From: Prostheceraeus crozeri
Taxonomy: Eukaryota; Platyhelminthes; Polycladida; Euryleptidae
NCBI GenBank assembly: GCA_907163375.1
Contig: CAJQUW010009243.1
Coordinates: 74,501-138,500 of the forward strand
Direction: 5' to 3'
Length of the DNA: 64,000 bases
Positions 10,035-18,345 of the stretch are shown here, piece by piece. Numbering within the stretch: the stretch's first letter is position 1; every line of letters starts with the position of its first letter. The notes below the pieces were generated by a model. It was not told the origin of the DNA, searched no databases, and was given only the letters and a program-made list of their open reading frames with translations. Both the position numbers and the translations under genes were made by a program.

Positions 10035-10258
10035 CATCTTTTGCATGGCAATTTGATCTATCGTTTATCTAATTTCATTGTTGTTAATTGCATTCACGAC
10101 ATGGTTTAAGATGCTTTGGTGGACAATCGATCCCCGCTACTTGCCTTAATGTCGGCGGTCACAATTGTGACGTGTTATTTATTCATTGATTATTATTGCC
10201 TTGACAACTGATGTGTGGTGGTGAGGGTTTGATCCTGCCAACTGACAGAGTCGCGTAA

Positions 10259-10332
10259 GTGGCTCGTAGCTCAGATGGTTAGAGCACAGGTCTAGTTAAC
10301 CTTGGTCGTAGGTTCGAATCCTACCAGCCGCA
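10259..10332 (+). tRNA. tRNA-like gene, array copy 18
   Basis: Identical to copy 1. Confidence 0.6.
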
Positions 10333-10556
10333 CATCTTTTGCATGGCAATTTGATCTATCGTTTATCTAATTTCATTGTTGTTAATTGCATTCACGACAT
10401 GGTTTAAGATGCTTTGGTGGACAATCGATCCCCGCTACTTGCCTTAATGTCGGCGGTCACAATTGTGACGTGTTATTTATTCATTGATTATTATTGCCTT
10501 GACAACTGATGTGTGGTGGTGAGGGTTTGATCCTGCCAACTGACAGAGTCGCGTAA

Positions 10557-10630
10557 GTGGCTCGTAGCTCAGATGGTTAGAGCACAGGTCTAGTTAACCT
10601 TGGTCGTAGGTTCGAATCCTACCAGCCGCA
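10557..10630 (+). tRNA. tRNA-like gene, array copy 19
   Basis: Identical to copy 1. Confidence 0.6.
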
Positions 10631-10854
10631 CATCTTTTGCATGGCAATTTGATCTATCGTTTATCTAATTTCATTGTTGTTAATTGCATTCACGACATGG
10701 TTTAAGATGCTTTGGTGGACAATCGATCCCCGCTACTTGCCTTAATGTCGGCGGTCACAATTGTGACGTGTTATTTATTCATTGATTATTATTGCCTTGA
10801 CAACTGATGTGTGGTGGTGAGGGTTTGATCCTGCCAACTGACAGAGTCGCGTAA

Positions 10855-10928
10855 GTGGCTCGTAGCTCAGATGGTTAGAGCACAGGTCTAGTTAACCTTG
10901 GTCGTAGGTTCGAATCCTACCAGCCGCA
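10855..10928 (+). tRNA. tRNA-like gene, array copy 20
   Basis: Identical to copy 1. Confidence 0.6.
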
Positions 10929-11152
10929 CATCTTTTGCATGGCAATTTGATCTATCGTTTATCTAATTTCATTGTTGTTAATTGCATTCACGACATGGTT
11001 TAAGATGCTTTGGTGGACAATCGATCCCCGCTACTTGCCTTAATGTCAGCGGTCACAATTGTGACGTGTTATTTATTCATTGATTATTATTGCCTTGACA
11101 ACTGATGTGTGGTGGTGAGGGTTTGATCCTGCCAACTGACAGAGTCGCGTAA

Positions 11153-11226
11153 GTGGCTCATAGCTCAGATGGTTAGAGCACAGGTCTAGTTAACCTTGGT
11201 CGTAGGTTCGAATCCTACCAGCCGCA
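11153..11226 (+). tRNA. tRNA-like gene, array copy 21, G-to-A variant
   Basis: One transition lies next to the A box (GGCTCATAGCTC instead of GGCTCGTAGCTC) and removes the pair that closes the acceptor stem. Two further transitions lie elsewhere in the unit, making it the most diverged copy. Confidence 0.55.
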
Positions 11227-11450
11227 CATCTTTTGCATGGCAATTTGATCTATTGTTTATCTAATTTCATTGTTGTTAATTGCATTCACGACATGGTTTA
11301 AGATGCTTTGGTGGACAATCGATCCCCGCTACTTGCCTTAATGTCGGCGGTCACAATTGTGACGTGTTATTTATTCATTGATTATTATTGCCTTGACAAC
11401 TGATGTGTGGTGGTGAGGGTTTGATCCTGCCAACTGACAGAGTCGCGTAA

Positions 11451-11524
11451 GTGGCTCGTAGCTCAGATGGTTAGAGCACAGGTCTAGTTAACCTTGGTCG
11501 TAGGTTCGAATCCTACCAGCCGCA
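11451..11524 (+). tRNA. tRNA-like gene, array copy 22
   Basis: Identical to copy 1. Confidence 0.6.
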
Positions 11525-11748
11525 CATCTTTTGCATGGCAATTTGATCTATCGTTTATCTAATTTCATTGTTGTTAATTGCATTCACGACATGGTTTAAG
11601 ATGCTTTGGTGGACAATCGATCCCCGCTACTTGCCTTAATGTCGGCGGTCACAATTGTGACGTGTTATTTATTCATTGATTATTATTGCCTTGACAACTG
11701 ATGTGTGGTGGTGAGGGTTTGATCCTGCCAACTGACAGAGTCGCGTAA

Positions 11749-11822
11749 GTGGCTCGTAGCTCAGATGGTTAGAGCACAGGTCTAGTTAACCTTGGTCGTA
11801 GGTTCGAATCCTACCAGCCGCA
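11749..11822 (+). tRNA. tRNA-like gene, array copy 23
   Basis: Identical to copy 1. Confidence 0.6.
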
Positions 11823-12046
11823 CATCTTTTGCATGGCAATTTGATCTATCGTTTATCTAATTTCATTGTTGTTAATTGCATTCACGACATGGTTTAAGAT
11901 GCTTTGGTGGACAATCGATCCCCGCTACTTGCCTTAATGTCGGCGGTCACAATTGTGACGTGTTATTTATTCATTGATTATTATTGCCTTGACAACTGAT
12001 GTGTGGTGGTGAGGGTTTGATCCTGCCAACTGACAGAGTCGCGTAA

Positions 12047-12120
12047 GTGGCTCGTAGCTCAGATGGTTAGAGCACAGGTCTAGTTAACCTTGGTCGTAGG
12101 TTCGAATCCTACCAGCCGCA
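12047..12120 (+). tRNA. tRNA-like gene, array copy 24
   Basis: Identical to copy 1. Confidence 0.6.
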
Positions 12121-12344
12121 CATCTTTTGCATGGCAATTTGATCTATCGTTTATCTAATTTCATTGTTGTTAATTGCATTCACGACATGGTTTAAGATGC
12201 TTTGGTGGACAATCGATCCCCGCTACTTGCCTTAATGTCGGCGGTCACAATTGTGACGTGTTATTTATTCATTGATTATTATTGCCTTGACAACTGATGT
12301 GTGGTGGTGAGGGTTTGATCCTGCCAACTGACAGAGTCGCGTAA

Positions 12345-12418
12345 GTGGCTCGTAGCTCAGATGGTTAGAGCACAGGTCTAGTTAACCTTGGTCGTAGGTT
12401 CGAATCCTACCAGCCGCA
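12345..12418 (+). tRNA. tRNA-like gene, array copy 25
   Basis: Identical to copy 1. Confidence 0.6.
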
Positions 12419-12642
12419 CATCTTTTGCATGGCAATTTGATCTATCGTTTATCTAATTTCATTGTTGTTAATTGCATTCACGACATGGTTTAAGATGCTT
12501 TGGTGGACAATCGATCCCCGCTACTTGCCTTAATGTCGGCGGTCACAATTGTGACGTGTTATTTATTCATTGATTATTATTGCCTTGACAACTGATGTGT
12601 GGTGGTGAGGGTTTGATCCTGCCAACTGACAGAGTCGCGTAA

Positions 12643-12716
12643 GTGGCTCGTAGCTCAGATGGTTAGAGCACAGGTCTAGTTAACCTTGGTCGTAGGTTCG
12701 AATCCTACCAGCCGCA
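12643..12716 (+). tRNA. tRNA-like gene, array copy 26
   Basis: Identical to copy 1. It lies in the last unit, which is cut off 53 bp downstream where integrase sequence resumes. Confidence 0.6.
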
Positions 12717-12769
12717 CATCTTTTGCATGGCAATTTGATCTATCGTTTATCTAATTTCATTGTTGTTAA

Positions 12770-13624
12770 ATACATGGTGGGTCTAAATTTTGTATTTACT
12801 TCATCCACAAAAAACTCTTCTTCATTCCAATTAGGTAGATACCCCTTCTCAAATGTAGACTTAACCTTTGAAATCCGAACTCTATCACCAACATTAATTT
12901 TCTTTTCATTGGAAATGTTTTTCGCTTTCTTATCATACAATCGAAGCCATACATCCATCGCATTATCTGGGGTAACATCAACTGGTTTCATCTTAATGAT
13001 TCGATGGTAGCTTTCATTGTAATTCTTAACAAATTTCTGCAGCTCACCTACCCAAACATGTGTATTTTTTGCAGTGAAATAGCGCCATATTTTTGTCTTC
13101 AGTGTGCGATTGAACCTCTCAACCATGGCAGCTTTATAAGCACTTTTGACACTAAACAATTCCACATTATGACTTTTAAGGAGACTTCGAACATGAGAGT
13201 TTTCGAATTCCTTCCCTTGATCGGTCTGTATTCTTTGCGGAACACGCCCCTCATCGAAAATGCTCTGAAAAGCCGCTTCAACTTCTGGTCTTCGTTTAGA
13301 TTTCAGCGCACGTGCCCAAGCATATCGAGATAAAATATCTATTACGGTTAAGATGTATTTATAGCCATCATTGTACTGTGATATCTGTTTCATGTCAGCC
13401 AAGTCCGCTTGCCATTGACTATCTATATTGTTAACAACATATTTTCTTGTTGGAAACCGCTTTCTCGCATTTTTGTGAAGAGTGTAAGTCGGTTGACTCC
13501 TCAACCACTTCTTGACTTTCTCTATTCCCACACCTGCTGCACGAGCTAGAACCTCCGGACGACTGAAACTTGCGGGATGATTTAAGTCGTAATAAATCTT
13601 TCTGAGTTTCACTGCTGTACTCAT
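12770..13624 (-). pseudogene. INT: Polinton integrase (rve, DDE), catalytic part, cut by the array
   Basis: Read from the ATG at 13624 (MSTAVKLRKIYYDLNHPASF) this is the Polinton retroviral-type integrase, which inserts element DNA into the host genome. An N-terminal helical domain (KVKKWLRSQPTYTLHK) precedes the rve core. The catalytic triad is visible: Asp74 in WQADLADM, Asp135 in IQTDQGKEF and Glu169 in MVERFNRTLK. After the SH3-like part (NVGDRVRISKVKSTFEKGYLPNW) the frame runs into the tandem array at about 12770 and stops a few codons inside it. The missing chromodomain tail is at 4814-5056. The catalytic core is intact, so loss of function rests on the split. An upstream in-frame TTG (13687) is not a likely start. 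Confidence 0.88.
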
Positions 13625-13757
13625 CGTCTTTGTTCTGATTTGCACGCGTATTACTCGCACAGCAACTGCTAACACAATTGATATCAACCTCTATGCCCTC
13701 TTCTCCTTTGCCTTCGAGCGCAGATTTCAAACAACAGCAAAATTTTTGTAACGACAT
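13431..13757 (-). CDS. Small Cys-rich ORF upstream of integrase (doubtful 3' half)
   Basis: An ATG at 13757 opens a 108-residue ORF. Its first 50 or so residues look protein-like, with two Cys clusters (FCCCLK and CVSSCCAS) around an acidic linker (EVDINCV). The rest overlaps the integrase start in another frame and has shadow composition. The true product may be only about 50 residues long, with its original stop lost. Cys-pair motifs near an N-terminus suggest a lipid-anchored or metal-binding small protein, but I do not recognise a family. Confidence 0.3.
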   Translation of the reverse strand: MSLQKFCCCLKSALEGKGEEGIEVDINCVSSCCASNTRANQNKDDEYSSETQKDLLRLKSSRKFQSSGGSSSCSRCGNRESQEVVEESTDLHSSQKCEKAVSNKKICC

Positions 13758-13791
13758 AATATGAGAGAGGCAAGGCTTAATTCATATTTGC

Positions 13792-14442
13792 TTAATATTT
13801 ACTATACTCCTTCGCAACACGCATTGAGCGCCTAGTAGCTCTTTTTGGTTGCAGATCATCGGGATCTGCAAGCTCTCGCTCGACCGCCATCGTGGGTGTT
13901 TTACTCTTTGATCCATCTTGTAAGTGACCCTTATCCAATTCATTCACAGTCGGTCCTCCAATAATATTGTGAGGTACATTTTGATCAGATAAAATTTTCT
14001 GAAAATATGACCACCCTTGTGGTGCACCTAGTTTTCGCCTTACATCTCTGACAGCATATTGTAGAAGGTCATCTATGTGACTATTTCTAATAACATCACC
14101 AGTTGTTTCATCTATTATCTCCCCTCTCTCATTGAACTTCACATGTGGATCAATGAAGTCAAATAATCGCTCAGCGCGCACACGATATGGTCGAGGTGTT
14201 GACAAGGTTATAAATCGTCGCAACTTGTCACGAATCTGTCGCCTCTCGTCAATGTTTTCAGCTGCTAACTGCATTCGTCGATAGGGATCCTTAATCTTCT
14301 GAATTTCCATATCCTTTTGTGTTAGTTCCTTAAGTTGATTCGTAATAGGTTGATCTATATTTTTGACTTCCTGTGCACTTTGTAATGTAGTCAATTGTAC
14401 ATACTCCTCTTGAGGAATGACTACCATCTTTGAATACGACAT
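13792..14442 (-). CDS. Conserved Polinton protein of 216 residues, function unknown
   Basis: The start is taken at the ATG at 14442 (MSYSKMVVIPQEEYVQL), because residues before it look non-coding. The N-terminus is a predicted coiled helix (LTTLQSAQEVKN to QKIKDPYRRMQL). The middle has EIIDETTGDVIRNSHIDDLL, and a conserved-looking PQGWSYFQKILSDQNVPHNI precedes a basic tail. A ValIlePro-GluGluTyr start plus a GWxxF...NVPxxLIG block is, to my knowledge, a recurring Polinton protein found next to the packaging ATPase. No enzymatic motif is visible. The gene sits 39 bp after the ATPase stop, so co-transcription is likely. Confidence 0.6.
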   Translation of the reverse strand: MSYSKMVVIPQEEYVQLTTLQSAQEVKNIDQPITNQLKELTQKDMEIQKIKDPYRRMQLAAENIDERRQIRDKLRRFITLSTPRPYRVRAERLFDFIDPHVKFNERGEIIDETTGDVIRNSHIDDLLQYAVRDVRRKLGAPQGWSYFQKILSDQNVPHNIIGGPTVNELDKGHLQDGSKSKTPTMAVERELADPDDLQPKRATRRSMRVAKEYSKY

Positions 14443-14481
14443 GTTTGAAAATAATAAGGCAACAAAGTACATTGCTTAAAA

Positions 14482-15117
14482 CTAACTGTGAACCGAGAAA
14501 ACTGTCATTGGTTCAGCGGAATTAGGTATGATATTTGTTCGAAATCGAAGTCGTTCCGGACATTCCTGGGTTAGATCAATAAATAGATAACCATGTGGTT
14601 TCTTTGTTACATCTTCATATATTTTTGAAAGTACTTTAGGTTGTTGAGGTAATATCTGTCTACTGAGATGATGTATCTGACTGCTATCTCTTGGATTTTT
14701 AAATATTGCCAAATAATGTGTATTCAAACTTCTAGTTCTTTGCTCTTTCCCTCCATCGAAGATGTTTTGGGTGATGTAGATAATAAAAGCTTCCCTATGA
14801 TGTGCAGTTTGAATGAACATTTCAGTTACATCCTTTGAAGATTTGCTTTCTCGTAATAGATCATCTAATACTAGTAAGTCACCTGCTTTGATATCCTCAG
14901 TTGATGGCAACCCTTGCTTCACCTCATAACCTTTCTGGCGAAGTGCAGAATGTAGTTGTGGTTGAAATATTCCATAATACCATTTGACTCTCTTAATTTC
15001 CTTGTTAAACATTTCATTTCTATATTGTAGCAATTCAGTTACAAATGTAGTTTTACCGGACTGACTTGGTCCAGCGACACACATTGTGCGATCAGTGAAT
15101 AGACGAAAATCTGTCAT
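14482..15117 (-). CDS. ATP: Polinton FtsK/HerA-type packaging ATPase
   Basis: This 211-residue protein is the A32/FtsK-HerA genome-packaging ATPase of Polintons, which drives DNA into capsids. Walker A is GPSQSGKTT (residues 16-24) and Walker B is LLVLDD (81-86). The polar strand motif IIYITQNIFDGG follows, then the arginine-rich stretch EQRTRSLNTHYLAIFKNPRD, which is typical of the family. Length is normal for Polintons. The ORF is intact from an ATG at 15117, so this gene has not decayed like its neighbours. Confidence 0.92.
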   Translation of the reverse strand: MTDFRLFTDRTMCVAGPSQSGKTTFVTELLQYRNEMFNKEIKRVKWYYGIFQPQLHSALRQKGYEVKQGLPSTEDIKAGDLLVLDDLLRESKSSKDVTEMFIQTAHHREAFIIYITQNIFDGGKEQRTRSLNTHYLAIFKNPRDSSQIHHLSRQILPQQPKVLSKIYEDVTKKPHGYLFIDLTQECPERLRFRTNIIPNSAEPMTVFSVHS

Positions 15118-15258
15118 CTTATAATTCCATTAACATTAAACTCATCATCCCACTAATTTTGCTTAGAACAACAAAACAGACACATGTTCCAGATCAAGTT
15201 TATTTACATTCAGAATAGAAACTTTCAAGTTACATTTACAAATTAAAACATTTACAAA

Positions 15259-15994
15259 TTAAAACATTTGTGTTTCCTCATCACAATTAGGATTATAAAA
15301 AGTTTTCAAGTCAGCGTCTTGGCGCTTCAACTTCAATTTAGGATTCCCATCTTTAGATTTCCGCCCTCGCTTTTTGCTCTCTTCCTTCCCATCACTTGAA
15401 GCAGTCTTATCAATGTTAATTAAACATTTATCAATTGGTAGTGGTTCATAGACTAGTTGAAGAACCTTCATTTGCAAAGATGCGACTTTACCAGTCGAAC
15501 CATGTGAACCAATATAAAGTCCGGTAACGTGCACTAAGCCCATATAGCGGCCCCGTTTTGAGATCCTCACATTCCATCGCGTTTGTAAAGAGATCGAATG
15601 CTTGAAAATGATCCGATAGTTTTAAAAACAGTGTATCGAATTCCGGCAATTCCTTATAACCAACTCCTTCCTCTAATGCCTTTCTCCAATGAGTGGGAGC
15701 ACTTTCAGGCAGCTCAACACATTCTTTCGCGAAAGAGTCAATAGTTTTAAGAATCACCTGTTGCCATTTTGGAAAAGTCACTCGCATTTGTCTCATATTG
15801 CTATACCCTGATGTAGACATACCATTACTGTGGAAGAATGGAACTTGAAGATAAAAGCCATCATCACCATAATTCAAGGTTTGAAAGTAGAACGTATTTC
15901 CAATCCCTTGCACCTTTCGTGTCGGACGAAGCTTCAAGAGATCTTGCTCAAAAGCGTCACCTTCCTCTCTGATTGTATACATTTTCTGAGTCAT
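15259..15994 (-). pseudogene. Conserved Polinton protein of about 245 residues, frameshifted
   Basis: From the ATG at 15994 one frame gives 160 plausible residues (YFQTLNYGDDGFYLQVPFFH, then MRQMRVTFPKWQQVI). Another frame takes over near 15560-15570 with RGRYMGLVHVTGLYIGSHGS and a basic tail (KKRGRKSKDGNPKLKLKRQ). The two parts abut, so I read one protein with a single frameshift. Aromatic beta strands plus a basic tail would suit a nucleic-acid-binding protein, but this is only an impression and I do not recognise the family. A TATA-like box lies about 85-94 bases before the start. Confidence 0.5.
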
Positions 15995-16078
15995 GTTTCA
16001 ACAAGTACTAATTCGGAGCTTTCAACCAGCGCAAATGAATTGTCACTTGAAAGTGGTAAAATATCATTAAAGCGTCTT

Positions 16079-16088
16079 CCTTATATAC
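16079..16088 (-). promoter_or_regulatory. TATA-like box upstream of the 15994 gene
   Basis: The minus strand reads GTATATAAGG. It is the strongest TATA match in this intergenic space, which is compact and otherwise featureless. Confidence 0.35.
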
Positions 16089-16145
16089 ACCTATATATGA
16101 CTCATCAATCAAAGTGATGACGTGTCACTTTATCATTCGCTAACC

Positions 16146-16538
16146 TTATATTAACATTGCAGCAGTTGCTGCAATCCTTCCAAGCGGACTATTGATTACA
16201 CCATTAATACTGTTTCCGATATCATTTAACATACTTAGAAACCCACCACCACCGCGCTGAATTAAGTTTCGCCTTTTCTTATCACTACTCCTTGGATTTG
16301 AAAACTTTTTAATGCTATTCAAAGAGCCAGCATTCAACAGAGGCTTGTAAATAGGTAGACATTTGTGTATTGCAAAAGCTAAATCACGAATGAAATCATC
16401 ACTTGAATTTTGAATCAATTTACACTTCTTCTTATTATCATGTATCCTGTTTAACTTTCGCAACGCCTTTTTAAACTGACTTGAAGGTTTGAAGGACCGT
16501 TTCGATTGACGAGAAGATGCCTTACGTTTTACAGACAT
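16146..16538 (-). CDS. Small basic Polinton protein with GGGFL motif
   Basis: This 130-residue ORF starts at the ATG at 16538 with a Lys/Arg/Ser-rich head (MSVKRKASSRQSKRSFK). A helical middle (DDFIRDLAFAIHKCLPIYKPLL) leads to a KKRRNLIQRGGGGFLSML motif and a hydrophobic tail ending AATAAMLI. A short basic protein with a Lys-Arg/Gly-Gly-Gly-Phe-Leu junction and greasy C-terminus recurs in Polintons, usually near the ATPase. It may be a membrane-active or minor virion component, similar in layout to adenovirus pVI. That function is inference. Confidence 0.55.
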   Translation of the reverse strand: MSVKRKASSRQSKRSFKPSSQFKKALRKLNRIHDNKKKCKLIQNSSDDFIRDLAFAIHKCLPIYKPLLNAGSLNSIKKFSNPRSSDKKRRNLIQRGGGGFLSMLNDIGNSINGVINSPLGRIAATAAMLI

Positions 16539-16666
16539 TTTTATTCTAATATGGAAATAGATAATACAATTACAATTTTTGCTTAGTACTTACAACATTA
16601 TATACAAAAGTTTACAAGCATTCACACAGAGTTTGTTGCGGGTACTTATAAAATTACATAAAACAC

Positions 16667-17290
16667 TTAACAAGTTGTAGAGGGAAACTGATATACACTC
16701 ACATCGGCTAGAGTCTGATTTGTAGCAGTTATGAGCTGCTCAATGTCTTTCATTAGATGTTTTGAAATTGGACAGCACATACAGCAGGGCTTTGAATGGA
16801 AAGTCTTTAAAATATTGGCATAGTATGCCCGCAAACTGATTACCTCAGAATGTCCTTGAGCAGCCACATTGATGCTTACTGATGGCGGTCCACTGAACAA
16901 GTCCAGTTTGCATTTGTCACCCTTCTCGTCATAGTAGCTGGAGGTGATAATGTCATGGAGACATGTGTTGAGTTTCCGTTGGATACTGCTGCACCAACAG
17001 CGAGAGTATTCCGGTACAATCTCCGTTTGAGCTAGTGGGCGAAATACTTCATTGAGCCAGAATCTTGCAACTCGTGTAAGAGCGTTGTTCACGACTCTCA
17101 TCAACATTCTCTGCACCACAACGTCCTCTCCGCAGCGGAAATACTTCACTATTTCCTCCATCAGATCCACCAAATCCGCTTTATAGCCAGTTATATTCAC
17201 GGCAGAATAAAATATATTGCCCGTGAAGAGTTGACTTCGGTAAATTATTGAAATGGGAATGTTGGTAGTGAACGACATGCTGATTGACAT
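16667..17290 (-). CDS. Unrecognised Cys-rich protein of 207 residues in the Polinton
   Basis: The ORF runs from the ATG at 17290, about 48-56 bases after a TATA-like box (CTATATAAG, minus strand), and is uninterrupted. Visible features are a hydrophobic beta-like start (SFTTNIPISIIYRSQLFTGN), a helical middle (LVDLMEEIVKYFRC to NNALTRVARFWLNEVF), a CWCSS turn, and a C-terminal PCCMCCPISKHLMKDIEQLI. Five clustered Cys could bind metal. I know no matching family. It is probably an accessory gene at the variable end of the element, next to the UBA-RING gene. Confidence 0.5.
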   Translation of the reverse strand: MSISMSFTTNIPISIIYRSQLFTGNIFYSAVNITGYKADLVDLMEEIVKYFRCGEDVVVQRMLMRVVNNALTRVARFWLNEVFRPLAQTEIVPEYSRCWCSSIQRKLNTCLHDIITSSYYDEKGDKCKLDLFSGPPSVSINVAAQGHSEVISLRAYYANILKTFHSKPCCMCCPISKHLMKDIEQLITATNQTLADVSVYQFPSTTC

Positions 17291-17337
17291 TGTATTAGCC
17301 TCAAATTATGCTTGAAATAGAACGGTACAATGTCCTC

Positions 17338-17346
17338 CTTATATAG
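17338..17346 (-). promoter_or_regulatory. TATA-like box of the 17290 gene
   Basis: The minus strand reads CTATATAAG, 48-56 bases before the ATG at 17290. Confidence 0.4.
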
Positions 17347-17400
17347 AAAAGTCAAACAAAGACACAATAGTGACCAATCACAGACCTGCATGATGACTCA

Positions 17401-17910
17401 TCATGCACGATATACAGTGACTGTTGAAGATATTTCTTCATCGCAAAGGGGACAAGATGAAGTTTCAAAGGGTACATAACATGTAGAACACATAACGCTA
17501 TGAGAACATGGCAAAAAGAGAAGGGATCGTTCCTGTTTAAAACATTTAACGCAGTTCCGTTCACATAATAATTTAAATGTCTCTTGTTCTAATTTCCTTC
17601 TGAAGTCACTTTTATTGGGAGAACTTTTTATTAAAACACTGTCAGATGTCTCCTTCTTTCCATATCGTTCCAATTTGATCCTCCTAATTTCACTATCATT
17701 GCAGTGTAGCATGGAGAAATCCTCTATCCACCTACGATCCAAATTGTGATTCATAGCATGCTCATCTAGATCAATTAGTCGATCAACTAAATCACCAGCA
17801 TTGATATTTTCACTGAGATTTGTTACAGTTTCTATGGCTTTGAAAGAATATCCAAGGTCTCTTGCGACAACCCACGACGTTGGGATACTAGTCATCATTA
17901 TGTATGTCAT
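17401..17910 (-). CDS. UBA-RING protein, IAP-type E3 without BIR domain
   Basis: This ORF of about 169 residues starts at the ATG at 17910. The N-terminal 50 residues (SWVVARDLGYSFKAIETVTN, then GDLVDRLIDLDEHA) resemble the UBA domain of inhibitor-of-apoptosis proteins. The C-terminus is an IAP/MDM2-type RING: CVKC, then LLFLPCSHSVMCSTC, CPLC and the terminal hydrophobic VTVYR that IAP RINGs use for dimerisation. No BIR domain is present, so the caspase-binding part of a normal IAP is missing. A ubiquitin-ligase role against host defence or cell death is inference. It lies at the outer end of the Polinton gene array, where captured host genes are common, with its own TATA box. Confidence 0.72.
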   Translation of the reverse strand: MTYIMMTSIPTSWVVARDLGYSFKAIETVTNLSENINAGDLVDRLIDLDEHAMNHNLDRRWIEDFSMLHCNDSEIRRIKLERYGKKETSDSVLIKSSPNKSDFRRKLEQETFKLLCERNCVKCFKQERSLLFLPCSHSVMCSTCYVPFETSSCPLCDEEISSTVTVYRA

Positions 17911-17925
17911 CAAAAAACTATCTCA

Positions 17926-17934
17926 TATTTATAG
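17926..17934 (-). promoter_or_regulatory. TATA box of the UBA-RING gene
   Basis: The minus strand reads CTATAAATA, about 16-24 bases before the ATG at 17910. Confidence 0.4.
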
Positions 17935-18116
17935 CATAGTTTGTCTACGTAAAAGGAAAATCAATGTGTCATCTTGATTACAATGGTTGCAATAGTCACA
18001 ATAGTCGCAATTGAGCAAACCCATTCAAAATCAAACAACGGACGTCTATCGGTACGTACCCAAGTGCTCAGAACCAAACCACACAAGTTCGATCATAGAC
18101 GTTCCGAAACACAGTG

Positions 18117-18345
18117 TACCAAACACATGTACCTATCCAGTAAAACAGATCTCATACAAGTTCCTATTGATAACACTGAATTATACATGTACCTATCCAT
18201 GTGCCTATCGATAACTAAAGTATACATGTACCTATCCATGTACCTATCCATGTTCCTATTGACAACACTAAACTTTACATGCACCTATCCATGTACCTAT
18301 TGATAACACTAAACTTTACATGTACCTATCCATGTACCTATCCCT
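18117..18345 (+). repeat. Minisatellite built on ACATGTACCTATCC
   Basis: The motif ACATGTACCTATCCATG recurs with spacers such as GATAACACTAAACTTT and drifts between copies (TGTGCC, TGCACC, TGTTCC). It begins about 200 bp outside the last Polinton gene. Polinton terminal inverted repeats often contain such tandem blocks, so it may mark the element's terminal repeat. The left terminal repeat is outside the window. Confidence 0.7.

Larger units (their letters stand above)
5057..12769 (+). repeat. Tandem array, 26 copies of a 298-bp unit with a tRNA-like gene
   Basis: The unit starting GGACAATCGATC recurs at 5058, 5356, 5654, 5952, 6250, 6548, 6846, 7143, 7441, 7737, 8035, 8333, 8631, 8929, 9227, 9525, 9823, 10121, 10419, 10717, 11015, 11313, 11611, 11909, 12207 and 12505. 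Twenty-five copies are complete; the last stops about 33 bp short at ...GTTGTTAA. Copies are almost identical: copy 7 lacks one T, copy 9 lacks a C and a G, and copy 21 has three transitions. Each unit holds a perfect palindrome GTCACAATTGTGAC, a tRNA-like gene at offset 138-211 and a TTTT run just after it. The array interrupts the Polinton integrase with only about 3 bp (ATA) possibly duplicated. Near-identity implies recent amplification or ongoing homogenisation. Confidence 0.95.

Noticed and set aside
5057..12769. CRISPR-like array of regular repeats
   Set aside because: Whole 298-bp units are identical, with no variable spacers, and the setting is an animal genome.
12723..13333. Plus-strand ORFs across the integrase
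   Set aside because: They mirror the integrase coding sequence on the other strand and show no motif.
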